From Oscillospiraceae bacterium (GTDB taxonomy: Bacteria > Bacillota > Clostridia > Oscillospirales > Oscillospiraceae): a DNA stretch of 64,000 nt. Location of the stretch: the NCBI GenBank assembly GCA_015067615.1, contig SVMD01000001.1, positions 62,787-126,786 on the forward strand, written 5' to 3'. This document shows positions 24,257-32,010 of this stretch, in pieces; the stretch's first letter is position 1; every line of letters begins with the position of its first letter. Under the pieces are notes generated by a model, which made no database searches, was not told the DNA's origin, and saw only the letters and a program-made list of their open reading frames with translations. The position numbers were made by a program, and so were the translations under genes.

Positions 24257-25120
24257 CCGCTGCTTATACTTCACAATTTCGTTGGCGATGCGGGCGAATT
24301 CGGGGATGCTCAGGGTTTCGCCCCGGACATTTTCCGGGAAACCGGCGGCTGCGATGACCTCTGCTGCGCCGCTTTTGCCCAGCTCCGGGAAGCCGGAGGC
24401 CAGGCCGTTGCTGAGCTTCTTTCGGCGCATGGCAAAGCTTGCCTTCACGGTGCGGAAGAAGATATCCTGATCCAGGATATCCCAGGTCCGCTCTTTTCGG
24501 ACCTTCAGCTGGATCACGGCGGAGGTCACCTTGGGCTGGGGCAGGAAGCAGTGGGCAGGCACGTCGAAAAGCAGCTCAGGCTCGGCGTAATACTGGCAGA
24601 ACACCGTAAAGGCGCTGTAATCGGCGCTGCCCGGCTGGGCGGCGATCCGCTGGGCCACTTCCTTCTGGACCATGACGGTGACGGAGTCGAAGCATTCAGC
24701 CTCCAGCAGGGCGGAGAGAATGGGGGAGGTGATGTAGTAGGGCAGGTTGGCGCAGGCCATGGGCCGCAGGCCGCCAAACTTCTCCTTCACCAGAGCGGGC
24801 ACATCCAGCTTCAGCACATCGTTCCAGATAATCTCCAGGTTATCAAATTCTCCCACGGTCCGGTCCAGGATGGGCTTTAAGCGATTGTCCAGCTCCACGG
24901 CGCAGACCTTGTTTGCCCGCAGGCAAAGCTGCTGGGTCAGCGGGCCGATGCCGGGGCCGATCTCCAGAACACCGGCGGTGTCATCCACACCGGCTTCCTC
25001 GGCGATGGACTGGGGGACCCAGGGGGCGATGAGGAAATTCTGGCCCTTGGCCTTGGAAAAATGGAAGCCATGCTCCGCAAGCAGCGGCTTCATAACGTTG
25101 ATGTCACATACATTGATCAT
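24254..25120 (-). CDS. rsmA: 16S rRNA dimethyladenosine transferase KsgA/RsmA
   Basis: This 288-residue methyltransferase dimethylates two adjacent adenosines near the 3' end of 16S rRNA during small-subunit maturation. Motifs: KAKGQNFLIAPW (24-35), VLEIGPGIGPLTQQL (SAM-binding motif I, ~52-66), CAVELDNRL, and NLPYYITSPI (motif IV, ~124-133), which is diagnostic of the family. The start follows TGAGGTATTTTT. The gene lies just downstream of the YabE-like gene, as in many Bacillota, although rnmV is missing between them. Its last codons run into the TIR of element R2, so the native C-terminus may have been changed slightly. Confidence 0.95.
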   Translation of the reverse strand: MINVCDINVMKPLLAEHGFHFSKAKGQNFLIAPWVPQSIAEEAGVDDTAGVLEIGPGIGPLTQQLCLRANKVCAVELDNRLKPILDRTVGEFDNLEIIWNDVLKLDVPALVKEKFGGLRPMACANLPYYITSPILSALLEAECFDSVTVMVQKEVAQRIAAQPGSADYSAFTVFCQYYAEPELLFDVPAHCFLPQPKVTSAVIQLKVRKERTWDILDQDIFFRTVKASFAMRRKKLSNGLASGFPELGKSGAAEVIAAAGFPENVRGETLSIPEFARIANEIVKYKQR

Positions 25121-25142
25121 AAAAATACCTCAGAAAATAAAT

Positions 25143-25192
25143 AAAAACGTCTTTCTGCCGGTTATTATACCAACAGAAAGACGTTTTTGCAA
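25143..25192 (-). promoter_or_regulatory. Combined terminator of the yabE-like gene and promoter of rsmA
   Basis: AAAAACGTCTTTCTG (25143-25157) and CAGAAAGACGTTTTT (25174-25188) form a 15-bp terminator stem, followed on the minus strand by a T-rich tract. On the same strand TTGCAA (25187-25192), 17 bp and TATAAT (25164-25169) make a promoter whose -10 box lies in the hairpin loop. Confidence 0.75.
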
Positions 25193-25202
25193 TAGGAATG
25201 GT

Positions 25203-26258
25203 TTAGTTGGTGGTGCCCAGGAAGTAGATGGTGCATTCCCGGTAGCCGAACTGGATGCACTCCTCCCGGGTGGGGAACCAGATATCAATGCGGCTGCCCA
25301 CGATGTTGTCGTCACCGGCATCTTCTGCGGTGGCAATGCCATAGACGTATTCACCATCATTGGAGATGATGAACATCCGGGTGCCGAAGGGGATGAATCT
25401 GGGGTCCACGGCAACGACGCCCTCCTGGGCGGTGGTACCGGTGGCGGTGGTGCCCCGGTTGTAGTAGGCGGTGGCCCGGCCGGTGGTGGTGCCGGTATAG
25501 GTCAGCACCTCGCCGTTGGGCATGATGATCATGTTGTCGGTGATGATGGGCATATGGGCATCCGAGGCCTCTGCGGTGGCAAGTCCGGTGCCAACGGCAA
25601 TGACCTCTTCCACAGCGCTGCGGTTGACGGTTTGCGTCAGAACCGTGCGGCTGGTCTCCTCCCGGTTGATGTAGGTGACAGAAGCGGTACAGAGCAGCTC
25701 TCCGTCAACACCCTCCACCACAACCTCCTCTATGCCTTCCGGCAGGGAGGGATCATAGCAATAGCGGGTGGAATGGGGAATGGTGGAGGTATAGGTCTGC
25801 TCCTGGTGGATCACATTTTCTACCTTAAGCTGCATGCCATCAAAGGTATTGTCATCTAAGGGCCAGGAGATGGTGTCGTTTTCCCCCAGAGAAAGATTCA
25901 GACGATGCAGGAGCTGCTCCACAGTTTCACCGTGGGAGGCTGCGGTCATTTCTTCACCGTAATAGTTGATATAGATGGTCTGGTTCCTGCGCACGGTGAT
26001 TTCGGAGGTGCCGTTACCCGTCTGGGTGGTATAAGTGTCACCTTCATCCAGCTCAAGACCGGCCTCGCCCAGAACCTGTCTGGGATCGGTTGCGGAAGTG
26101 GTATACGTAAACACCCGATCACCATCGGTGATGACATAAGTGTTCTTCGCAAAGGCGGTCTGGGACAGCAGAAAAATCAGACAAACAGGAATGAGAACGG
26201 CGAAAGTACGGATCAGCAAAACTTTTCTCTTTGAGGCAAAACGCTTGAGTTTGTGCAC
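25203..26258 (-). CDS. YabE-like cell-wall protein: DUF348 repeats, G5-like and 3D domain
   Basis: This 351-residue exported protein probably cleaves or remodels peptidoglycan. The GTG start at 26258 lies 8 bases after GAAGGAGG; the longer upstream frame crosses the promoter and leader hairpin. A signal/anchor helix is at residues ~13-33 (VLLIRTFAVLIPVCLIFLL). DUF348-type strands follow (KNTYVITDGDRVFTYTT; EITVRRNQTIYINYYG), then a G5-like region (~195-225), and a C-terminal 3D domain (~270-351) with three aspartates in AVDPRFIPFG, TAEDAGDD and IDIWF. Next to rsmA, as in Bacillus yabE. Transcribed through a leader with a 14-bp hairpin. Confidence 0.9.
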   Translation of the reverse strand: MHKLKRFASKRKVLLIRTFAVLIPVCLIFLLSQTAFAKNTYVITDGDRVFTYTTSATDPRQVLGEAGLELDEGDTYTTQTGNGTSEITVRRNQTIYINYYGEEMTAASHGETVEQLLHRLNLSLGENDTISWPLDDNTFDGMQLKVENVIHQEQTYTSTIPHSTRYCYDPSLPEGIEEVVVEGVDGELLCTASVTYINREETSRTVLTQTVNRSAVEEVIAVGTGLATAEASDAHMPIITDNMIIMPNGEVLTYTGTTTGRATAYYNRGTTATGTTAQEGVVAVDPRFIPFGTRMFIISNDGEYVYGIATAEDAGDDNIVGSRIDIWFPTREECIQFGYRECTIYFLGTTN

Positions 26259-26297
26259 AAAATGAACCTCCTTCTTCAAAAAGTTACAATCCTTGAC

Positions 26298-26343
26298 ACA
26301 GAAGATACAGTATCGACTAAATATTACAAACTGTATCTTCTGT
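26298..26343 (-). promoter_or_regulatory. Leader hairpin of the yabE-like gene
   Basis: ACAGAAGATACAGT (26298-26311) and ACTGTATCTTCTGT (26330-26343) are perfect inverted repeats of 14 bp with an 18-base AT-rich loop. It sits in the first ~60 nt of the predicted mRNA. No T-run follows, so it is not a simple terminator; it could be an RNA control element or a protein operator. Confidence 0.7.
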
Positions 26344-26358
26344 AACCGGGTTGTAGCC

Positions 26359-26386
26359 ATTATATCAAAATATATAAAAAAGTCAA
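26359..26386 (-). promoter_or_regulatory. Promoter of the yabE-like gene
   Basis: Minus strand TTGACT (26381-26386), 16 bp, TATAAT (26359-26364). The stretch from 26387 to 26635 between this and the thrS promoter is AT-rich and holds no gene that I can support. Confidence 0.75.
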
Positions 26387-26635
26387 GTGTTTTGTGATTT
26401 TCGACGGTAAAAGCTAACTTTTGCAGTGCAATTATGTGGATATTATTATGTTAACCGTGACGATAAATTGTGTTTACCAAGAGAAGAGACCACAAGATAT
26501 AGTGTCAATTTGTAACCTTTTGTTAACATAAAAAGTTGACAGCCGGTAAATTTGGGAACAGATGTGCGAAAATAGTTATGTAAACTGAGTGCATGAAAGC
26601 GGTGAATTTTTGTATGGAAAGTGAGTGAGAGGGCC

Positions 26636-26664
26636 TTGACATTTTGTATAAAATATGCTACATT
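26636..26664 (+). promoter_or_regulatory. Promoter of the thrS T-box leader
   Basis: TTGACA (26636-26641) and TACATT (26659-26664) with 17 bp between, and TGC before the -10 (extended -10). Transcription would start near 26671. Confidence 0.75.
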
Positions 26665-26670
26665 TTTTGT

Positions 26671-26920
26671 ACAAAAAAGCTGTGATGAAGACATGCGGAC
26701 CCGGAAAGATTCCCAGAGAGGGGCTCATTTGGTGCAAGAGCTTCGTAACCCTGCCGGGGGCGATACCACTTCTGAGCTGTGTGCGCGGAAATGCCACACC
26801 GGGTGCGCCCGTTACAGTGCCAATGAGTGACGGCTGAAAGCCGTAACCAGGGTGGAACCGTGGAATACTGCAAGTTACTGTATCCCACCCCTGATTATGT
26901 TCAGGGGGTGGGTATTTTTT
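26671..26920 (+). ncRNA. T-box riboswitch (threonine) in the thrS leader
   Basis: The T-box consensus is present as AGGGTGGAACCGTG at 26849-26862. Stem I shows the AGAGAGG bulge (26712-26718) and the GGTGCAAGAGC apical region. The specifier is ACC (26765-26767) in GATACCACTTCTGAG, a threonine codon, matching the gene downstream. The terminator CCCACCCCTGA/TCAGGGGGTGGG with TATTTTTT lies at 26884-26920. Uncharged tRNA-Thr pairs with specifier and T-box to form the antiterminator and allow thrS expression; this is established for the class. Confidence 0.93.
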
Positions 26921-26958
26921 ATACCTTTCTCCCGAATCAGAAAAGGAGGAAAACCAAA

Positions 26959-28755
26959 ATGGAAAACGAAAACCTGTACACCTTTGAAAACCCCGAGTAC
27001 CGCAAGACCTACTGGCACACCAGCTCCCACATCATGGCGCAGGCTGTCAAGCGCCTGTGGCCCGAGGTGCAGCTGGCCATCGGCCCCGCCATCGACGAGG
27101 GCTGGTACTACGACTTCGACGCTCCCTTCTCCTTCACTCCCGAACACCTGACCAAGATCGAGGCTGAGATGAAGAAGATCTGCAAGGAGCGCGTTAAGCT
27201 GGAGCGCAGCGAGAAGCCCCGGGCCGAGGCCATTGCCTACATGGAGAGCCTCAACGAGCCTTACAAGGTGGAGCTGATCAATGATCTGCCTGAGGATGCT
27301 GTCATCAGCTTCTACACCCAGGGCGATTTCACCGACCTGTGCGCTGGTCCCCACCTGGACCACACCGGCCGGGTCAAACACAACGGTTTCAAGCTCACCA
27401 AGTCCTGCGGCGCTTACTGGCGTGGCGACTCCAACCGGAAGATGCTGCAGAGAATCTATGGCATCGGCTTCCCCAGCAAGGACGAGCTGGATGCCTACCT
27501 GAAGGCCCAGGAAGAGGCTCTGAAGCGGGACCACAACAAGCTGGGCCGTGAGCTGGAGTTCTTCACCACTGTGGAGGAGATCGGCCAGGGTCTGCCCATC
27601 CTGCTGCCCAAGGGCGCCCGGGTCATTCAGACCCTGCAGCGCTGGGTGGAGGACGAGGAGCAGAAGAGAGGGTATCTTCTGACCAAGACCCCCCTGATGG
27701 CAAAGCGTGACCTGTACCGGATCTCCGGCCACTGGGACCACTACCTGGACGGCATGTTCATCCTGGGCGATCCCTATGACGAGGAGAAGGAGTGCTTCGC
27801 CCTCCGTCCCATGACCTGTCCCTTCCAGTACCAGGTCTACCTGAACCGGGCCCGGTCCTACCGTGACCTGCCCATGCGTTTGGGCGAGACCTCTACTCTG
27901 TTCCGTAACGAGGACTCCGGCGAGATGCACGGTCTGATCCGTGTCCGTCAGTTCACCATCTCTGAGGGCCACCTGGTGCTCCGTCCCGATCAGCTGGAGG
28001 AGGAGTTCAAGGGCTGTCTGGAGCTGGCCAAGTACTGCCTGGATACCGTGGGCATGCTGGAAAACTGCTCCTTCCGTTTCTCCCAGTGGGATCCCGCCAA
28101 GGCTGGTATCAAATACGAAGGCACCGCTGAGCAGTGGGAAACCGCACAGGCCATCATGAAGGATATTCTGGATAACATTGGACTGGAGTATGAAGTTGGT
28201 ATCGACGAGGCCGCCTTCTACGGCCCCAAGCTGGATATTCAGTACAAGAACGTCTTCGGCAAGGAAGACACCATCGTCACCATCCAGATCGACATGCTGC
28301 TGGCCCAGAAGTTCGGCATGGAATACACCGACTCCGACGGCCAGAAGAAGACCCCCTATATCATCCACCGCACCTCCCTGGGCTGCTACGAGCGGACCCT
28401 GGCCTATCTGATCGAGCGTTATGCCGGTGCCCTGCCCCTGTGGATGATGCCCACTCAGGTGAAGGTCCTGCCCATCACCGACCGGGCCCATGAGTACGCC
28501 AAGGAGCTGAGCGATAAGCTGAATGCCCTGAACATCCACACCGAGACCGACTGCCGCAGCGAGAAGCTGGGCTACAAGATCCGGGAAGCTCAGATGCAGA
28601 AGATCCCCTATATGCTGGTCATTGGCGACCGGGATATGGAGAACGGCACCGTTTCCGTCCGTACCCGCAAGGGCGAGGACCTGGGTGCTATGACCCCCGA
28701 TGCTTTCATTGCCAAGTGCCTGATGGAGATCGCCACCAAGAGCAAGGAAGTCTAA
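26959..28755 (+). CDS. thrS: Threonyl-tRNA synthetase lacking the TGS domain
   Basis: This 598-residue enzyme attaches threonine to tRNA-Thr. ATG 26959 follows AAAAGGAGG; the frame upstream is the T-box leader. The protein starts almost directly in the editing domain: HTSSH (H20, H24) and TDLCAGPH supply the deacylation residues, so proofreading looks intact. The class II catalytic core has motif 2 ETSTLFRNEDSGEMHGLIRV and zinc ligands in RPMTCPF, TISEGH and IIHRTSLG. The anticodon-binding domain fills ~490-598. The usual N-terminal TGS domain (~60 residues) is absent, giving a shorter protein than the typical ~640. Such forms occur in some Clostridia. Confidence 0.95.
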   Translation: MENENLYTFENPEYRKTYWHTSSHIMAQAVKRLWPEVQLAIGPAIDEGWYYDFDAPFSFTPEHLTKIEAEMKKICKERVKLERSEKPRAEAIAYMESLNEPYKVELINDLPEDAVISFYTQGDFTDLCAGPHLDHTGRVKHNGFKLTKSCGAYWRGDSNRKMLQRIYGIGFPSKDELDAYLKAQEEALKRDHNKLGRELEFFTTVEEIGQGLPILLPKGARVIQTLQRWVEDEEQKRGYLLTKTPLMAKRDLYRISGHWDHYLDGMFILGDPYDEEKECFALRPMTCPFQYQVYLNRARSYRDLPMRLGETSTLFRNEDSGEMHGLIRVRQFTISEGHLVLRPDQLEEEFKGCLELAKYCLDTVGMLENCSFRFSQWDPAKAGIKYEGTAEQWETAQAIMKDILDNIGLEYEVGIDEAAFYGPKLDIQYKNVFGKEDTIVTIQIDMLLAQKFGMEYTDSDGQKKTPYIIHRTSLGCYERTLAYLIERYAGALPLWMMPTQVKVLPITDRAHEYAKELSDKLNALNIHTETDCRSEKLGYKIREAQMQKIPYMLVIGDRDMENGTVSVRTRKGEDLGAMTPDAFIAKCLMEIATKSKEV

Positions 28756-28765
28756 GAAATGCTGT

Positions 28766-28797
28766 CAGGCCGTCCCGAAAGGGACGGCCTGATTTGT
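28766..28797 (+). terminator. Terminator of thrS
   Basis: CAGGCCGTCCC-GAAA-GGGACGGCCTG with a GNRA loop, followed by ATTTGTGT. Confidence 0.88.
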
Positions 28798-28811
28798 GTA
28801 TGGGATGGAAA

Positions 28812-28986
28812 ATGATCGTTTACAAGAGCTTCCCCCTGGGGGGAAGCTGGCACGGCGTAGCCGTGACTGATGAGGGGACTACCCTAAGATCACGGGAAAT
28901 GAAAAGGTTTTCCTGCTTCGATCCCCTCATCCGCCCCTTTGGGGCACCTTCCCCCCCAGGGGGAAGGTATTAGCTAAACGATCATG
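28812..28986. repeat. TIR-bounded intergenic element, copy R3 (core type B)
   Basis: Ends are ATGATCGTTTA and TAAACGATCAT: both carry the same two-base change relative to the consensus, so the inverted pairing is kept. The core begins CAAGAGCTTCCCCCTGGGG and ends GGCACCTTCCCCCCCAGGGG, with TGACTGATGAGGGGACTACC inside, shared with R8. Confidence 0.88.
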
Positions 28987-29008
28987 TATCTGAGAAAGGA
29001 GGATGCGT

Positions 29009-29539
29009 ATGTTTATCTGGATCGGCTGCGAACTGCCGAAGGAATTTGAACTGGATATCCGGGATGCCTGCCTGGAAGCATCAGGAGGGCTTGAGCTGGA
29101 TTTTTCCTGCTTCACACTGCCGCAGCATATCTCCCTGAAAATCAGCTTTCAGGCCGGGCAGGATTATGAACCGGTGCTGGACTTTGTGGAAAGTCTGCTG
29201 CGGAAAGAGAAAAGGTTTTATGTAAACCCAAAAGAGCCGGAGCAGGCGGGGAGCATCCTGTGGCTGGCCTTCCGGGAGAGCGGCACCCTCCGGCGGCTGC
29301 ACAATCTTCTGGACCGGGACCTGAAACGGTGGTTTGGGATACCGCAGCACCTGTTTGACAAGGCCTTTGCCTTCCACTCCACCCTGGCAATGGGAAAGCC
29401 GGAGGAGATCGCTGCTTACAAGGCCCGGCTGGAGGGTTTGGACCTGCCGGAAAGCCTGGAGATTCCAGCGTTCCTGCTGGGAATTTCCGAATCCGGAAAA
29501 GGCGGCACCTACCGGGTGGTGCGCAGGATCGCGCTATAA
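29009..29539 (+). CDS. 2H phosphoesterase, RNA 2',3'-cyclic phosphodiesterase/LigT-like
   Basis: This 176-residue protein has the two HxT/S motifs of the 2H superfamily: HIS at 40-42 and HST at 123-125 (AFHSTLAMG). Members act on 2',3'-cyclic or 2'-5' phosphodiesters in RNA or small nucleotides. The first motif has Ser instead of Thr, which is tolerated in the superfamily. ATG 29009 is preferred over 29003 because AAAGGAGG ends at 29002, leaving 6 bases. It is a single-gene unit closed by a terminator, convergent with a GNAT gene. The substrate is unknown. Confidence 0.88.
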   Translation: MFIWIGCELPKEFELDIRDACLEASGGLELDFSCFTLPQHISLKISFQAGQDYEPVLDFVESLLRKEKRFYVNPKEPEQAGSILWLAFRESGTLRRLHNLLDRDLKRWFGIPQHLFDKAFAFHSTLAMGKPEEIAAYKARLEGLDLPESLEIPAFLLGISESGKGGTYRVVRRIAL

Positions 29540-29542
29540 CAT

Positions 29543-29571
29543 AAAGCAGAGCCTAAGGGCTCTGCTTTTTT
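29543..29571. terminator. Bidirectional terminator after the 2H phosphoesterase gene
   Basis: AAAGCAGAGCC-TAA-GGGCTCTGCTTTTTT, between two convergent genes. Confidence 0.9.
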
Positions 29572-29577
29572 CATGTA

Positions 29578-30336
29578 TCAGTCGAAGGCCAGTGCCAGGT
29601 GGGTGGGGGGCACTACATCCTGCGTCAGGGGCAGGAACATGGCGAAGGGGAAGGTGTTGCCGGGGGTGCGGAAGTGGCCCTCGGTGCAGTTCAGGGCCTT
29701 CAGCACGCCCGGGGCGGCGGCAGGATCGCCTAAGTATTCCGGGCACCAGAGCTTGCCGTTTTCCGCATGGGCGGCCAGCAGCAGGTTTTCACCCCGGTAG
29801 AAGAAGACCAGCGTCTCCAGGAAGGCAATGTTCTCCTCGCCCTCCACACCTGCGCCCTCGGGGAGCAGGTCCCGGCGGAGGATGCCGTAGGTCTCCCGGT
29901 CGATCCGCTGGAGTGCCGCGGGGGCGTCTCCTGCCTGGGCGGGGAATTCGTGGACATGGGTGCAGGTGACATAGCCGTGTTTTTCATAGTAGCTGCGCAG
30001 ACTCTCGGAGCCGGGGACCAGCAGGATCCCGTCGTAGCCCCGGAGGGCCAGGTGGGCCTGAGCGTCCTCCAGAAGTGCTCTGCCAAGACCCTTGCCCCGG
30101 CGGCTTTTCGCTACGGCCACGGCGTAGATGTAGGCAAAGCGCTGCTCACCCTTGCGAACATCCATCCAGTACAGGGCAGCGGCCACTTTCTTGTTGATGA
30201 CGATGCAGCGGCACCGGGCAGGGGAGAAGGCAGTGCAGAAAAAGCCGTCGATAAACTCCTCGGTATCCCCAAAGGCTTCCTGCCAGAGGGAAATCAGCTG
30301 ATTATATTGTTTGGGAACAGGAAAATCAATCTTCAT
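29578..30336 (-). CDS. GNAT-family N-acetyltransferase
   Basis: This 252-residue protein has an N-terminal GNAT domain with AYIYAVAVAKSRRGKGLGRALL (~67-88), the pyrophosphate-binding loop for acetyl-CoA, and YYEKHGYV near 113-120. The C-terminal ~110 residues resemble a second, degenerate GNAT or sterol-carrier-type half (LPEGAGVEGEENIAFLETLV...). It may acetylate a small molecule or protein; substrate unknown. Its start lies within the end of the DUF2156 gene (11-base overlap), so the two are translationally coupled. Confidence 0.88.
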   Translation of the reverse strand: MKIDFPVPKQYNQLISLWQEAFGDTEEFIDGFFCTAFSPARCRCIVINKKVAAALYWMDVRKGEQRFAYIYAVAVAKSRRGKGLGRALLEDAQAHLALRGYDGILLVPGSESLRSYYEKHGYVTCTHVHEFPAQAGDAPAALQRIDRETYGILRRDLLPEGAGVEGEENIAFLETLVFFYRGENLLLAAHAENGKLWCPEYLGDPAAAPGVLKALNCTEGHFRTPGNTFPFAMFLPLTQDVVPPTHLALAFD

Positions 30337-31237
30337 AAATATCCTCCGTCAGGCAGGCGTGATATTTTTCCACCAGGTGGTCAGGATAGTAGGAGAGCTT
30401 AGCCTTACGCAGGCCCTCCAGGCCAATATCGTCCTCCCGGTTCAGGTATGTTACCTCCGGGTATTTCAGCCGCAGGTAGCGGGCAAATTCGCAGTTGATG
30501 GCGGGGTAGGCACCCTCGGCCTCTTCCCGGGCCTTTTCGAAGTGAATGTCAAAGGTGTTGGGGGACATCCGGGAGCCCATGGTCACGGCCAGAACGTCAT
30601 CGCCGTCCAGCAGGGCCAGTCCCTCCATTTCCAGAGCGTCAAAGTGGCGGAAGGCCTTGGCCAGAGCCAGGCTTTCCAGCAGGTAATCCCCCTGGGGGTC
30701 GGATTTCCGGCGGGCCACATACCAGTCGTTGATCATGTGCTGCACCCGGGCCAGATTTTCACAGCAGATGGGCTCCACCCGGTAGCTGGGGCGGGCGGCC
30801 TGGAACCGGTTGAAGTGGTTGCGCTTTTTCTGGAGCTTCTTGCCCTTCAGGTCCGCCAGAGCGTCGATGGCGTAGACGTAGTCGAAGCTGTCCCGGGCGG
30901 GACGGATGGAGAATTGATCCGGGAACCAGCTTTCCAGGTCAGCCCGGTCCGCCTCGGTCATGCCGGTGATGCGGCAGGGGATGCCCCGCTCTCTGGAATC
31001 GGCCAGGATCTCCTCCAGGGCGGCACGCTTGTCCCCGGGGCCGATGGGGAAGGGGTAGACAGTGCGGCCATAGTAGTGGGAGAAGAACACCACGCAGTCG
31101 TGGATAAAAGCGATTTCCTGCCGTCCCCAGAGGAAGAGGTTGGCGAAGGAATATTCGCAGCCCCGCTCGGGGCAGGCCATCAGATAGGATTCATAACGGG
31201 CTTTGTCGCAGATGGCGGCCCGGTGAAAAGCGATCAT
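30326..31237 (-). CDS. DUF2156 protein (aminoacyl-lipid-transferase-like GNAT fold)
   Basis: This 303-residue protein matches DUF2156, the cytosolic catalytic domain of MprF-type phosphatidylglycerol lysyltransferases, but has no membrane half. Typical stretches are YSFANLFLWGRQEIAF (residues ~29-44), FDYVYAIDALADLKGKKLQKKRNHFNRF (~120-147) and CEFARYLRLKYPEVTYLNREDD near the C-terminus. Free-standing DUF2156 proteins are common in Clostridia and may transfer aminoacyl groups from tRNA or act as peptidyltransferases; no specific reaction is known. Forms an operon with the following GNAT. Confidence 0.87.
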   Translation of the reverse strand: MIAFHRAAICDKARYESYLMACPERGCEYSFANLFLWGRQEIAFIHDCVVFFSHYYGRTVYPFPIGPGDKRAALEEILADSRERGIPCRITGMTEADRADLESWFPDQFSIRPARDSFDYVYAIDALADLKGKKLQKKRNHFNRFQAARPSYRVEPICCENLARVQHMINDWYVARRKSDPQGDYLLESLALAKAFRHFDALEMEGLALLDGDDVLAVTMGSRMSPNTFDIHFEKAREEAEGAYPAINCEFARYLRLKYPEVTYLNREDDIGLEGLRKAKLSYYPDHLVEKYHACLTEDIYED

Positions 31238-31321
31238 AGGGAAACACTTCCTTTTCTATAACTATAGCATAGTTTTCCCGGATTCTCAACAGAAAATCCG
31301 GGAGGGAAATAATCGGGGAGA

Positions 31322-31490
31322 TAAATTATGTTTAGCGGCGCTGCCGTCAAGCCTCCCCTTGAGGGGAGGTGGCCCGTAGGGCCGCAGGGGTGAAAGCTGA
31401 AATGCATTGCGATTGCCAACCTTTCACCCCTCAGTCAGCTTCGCTGACAGCTCCCCTCAAGGGGAGCCTTTGGTACGCTAAACGATCATT
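31322..31490. repeat. TIR-bounded intergenic element, copy R4 (core type C)
   Basis: Left end TAAATTATGTTTA (one base deleted), right end TAAACGATCATT. The core has CCTCCCCTTGAGGGGAGGTGG at the left and CAGCTCCCCTCAAGGGGAGC at the right with AGGGGTGAAAG/CTTTCACCCCT inside; it is shared with R5. The right end touches the queT stop codon (31490-31492). Confidence 0.88.
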
Positions 31491-31996
31491 CAGCCGAATA
31501 GCCTGACATCCAGGCGGCGTTTTTTGATGGTGATATAGAGGACGCTGCCGAAGGTCAGCAGCACCACTGCCTCGCCGATGGCTACATACAGAGCGTTCAG
31601 GAAGAAGCCGCCGCCGATGTAGATGGTCAGCTCAAAGCCCACCAGTATGGCATTGGTCAGTGCCGGCATCAGAAGCCCAGGAAGGGGAAGGCCCCACAGG
31701 GTTATTTTCCGCAGCCGGTGCATGGCCCAGGCGGCAAGAAAGGTTGCCATACTGCCGATTATCCAGTCCGGGGGCAGGGCGGCGGCATAGGTCAGATTAA
31801 AGATCAGGCAGCCGATGGTGAGGCCGGAGATGGCCGCCGGGGTGAAGAAGGCCAGCACGCACAGGGCTTCCGACAGCCGTAGCTGGATGGCCCAGGTGGC
31901 GGAGCCCGGGAGCAGGATATTCTGCATATGGGTCAGCACCGCGTAGAGGGCGGCGATGATGGCGGCATGGGCCAGATGGCGGGCTTTGGTTTTCAT
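31490..31996 (-). CDS. queT: QueT-family queuosine-precursor ECF transporter S component
   Basis: This 168-residue membrane protein has about five to six helices and is the substrate-binding (S) subunit of an energy-coupling-factor transporter for a queuosine precursor. IQLRLSEALCVLAFFTPAAI and GLTIGCLIFNL are signature stretches. ATG 31996 is chosen because a TM-typical cytoplasmic start MKTKARH follows; the longer frame crosses the riboswitch terminator. The leader folds into a preQ1-like riboswitch, which supports the assignment. The ECF ATPases and T subunit are not in this window. Confidence 0.92.
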   Translation of the reverse strand: MKTKARHLAHAAIIAALYAVLTHMQNILLPGSATWAIQLRLSEALCVLAFFTPAAISGLTIGCLIFNLTYAAALPPDWIIGSMATFLAAWAMHRLRKITLWGLPLPGLLMPALTNAILVGFELTIYIGGGFFLNALYVAIGEAVVLLTFGSVLYITIKKRRLDVRLFG

Positions 31997-32010
31997 AAAG
32001 GTCACGTCCT

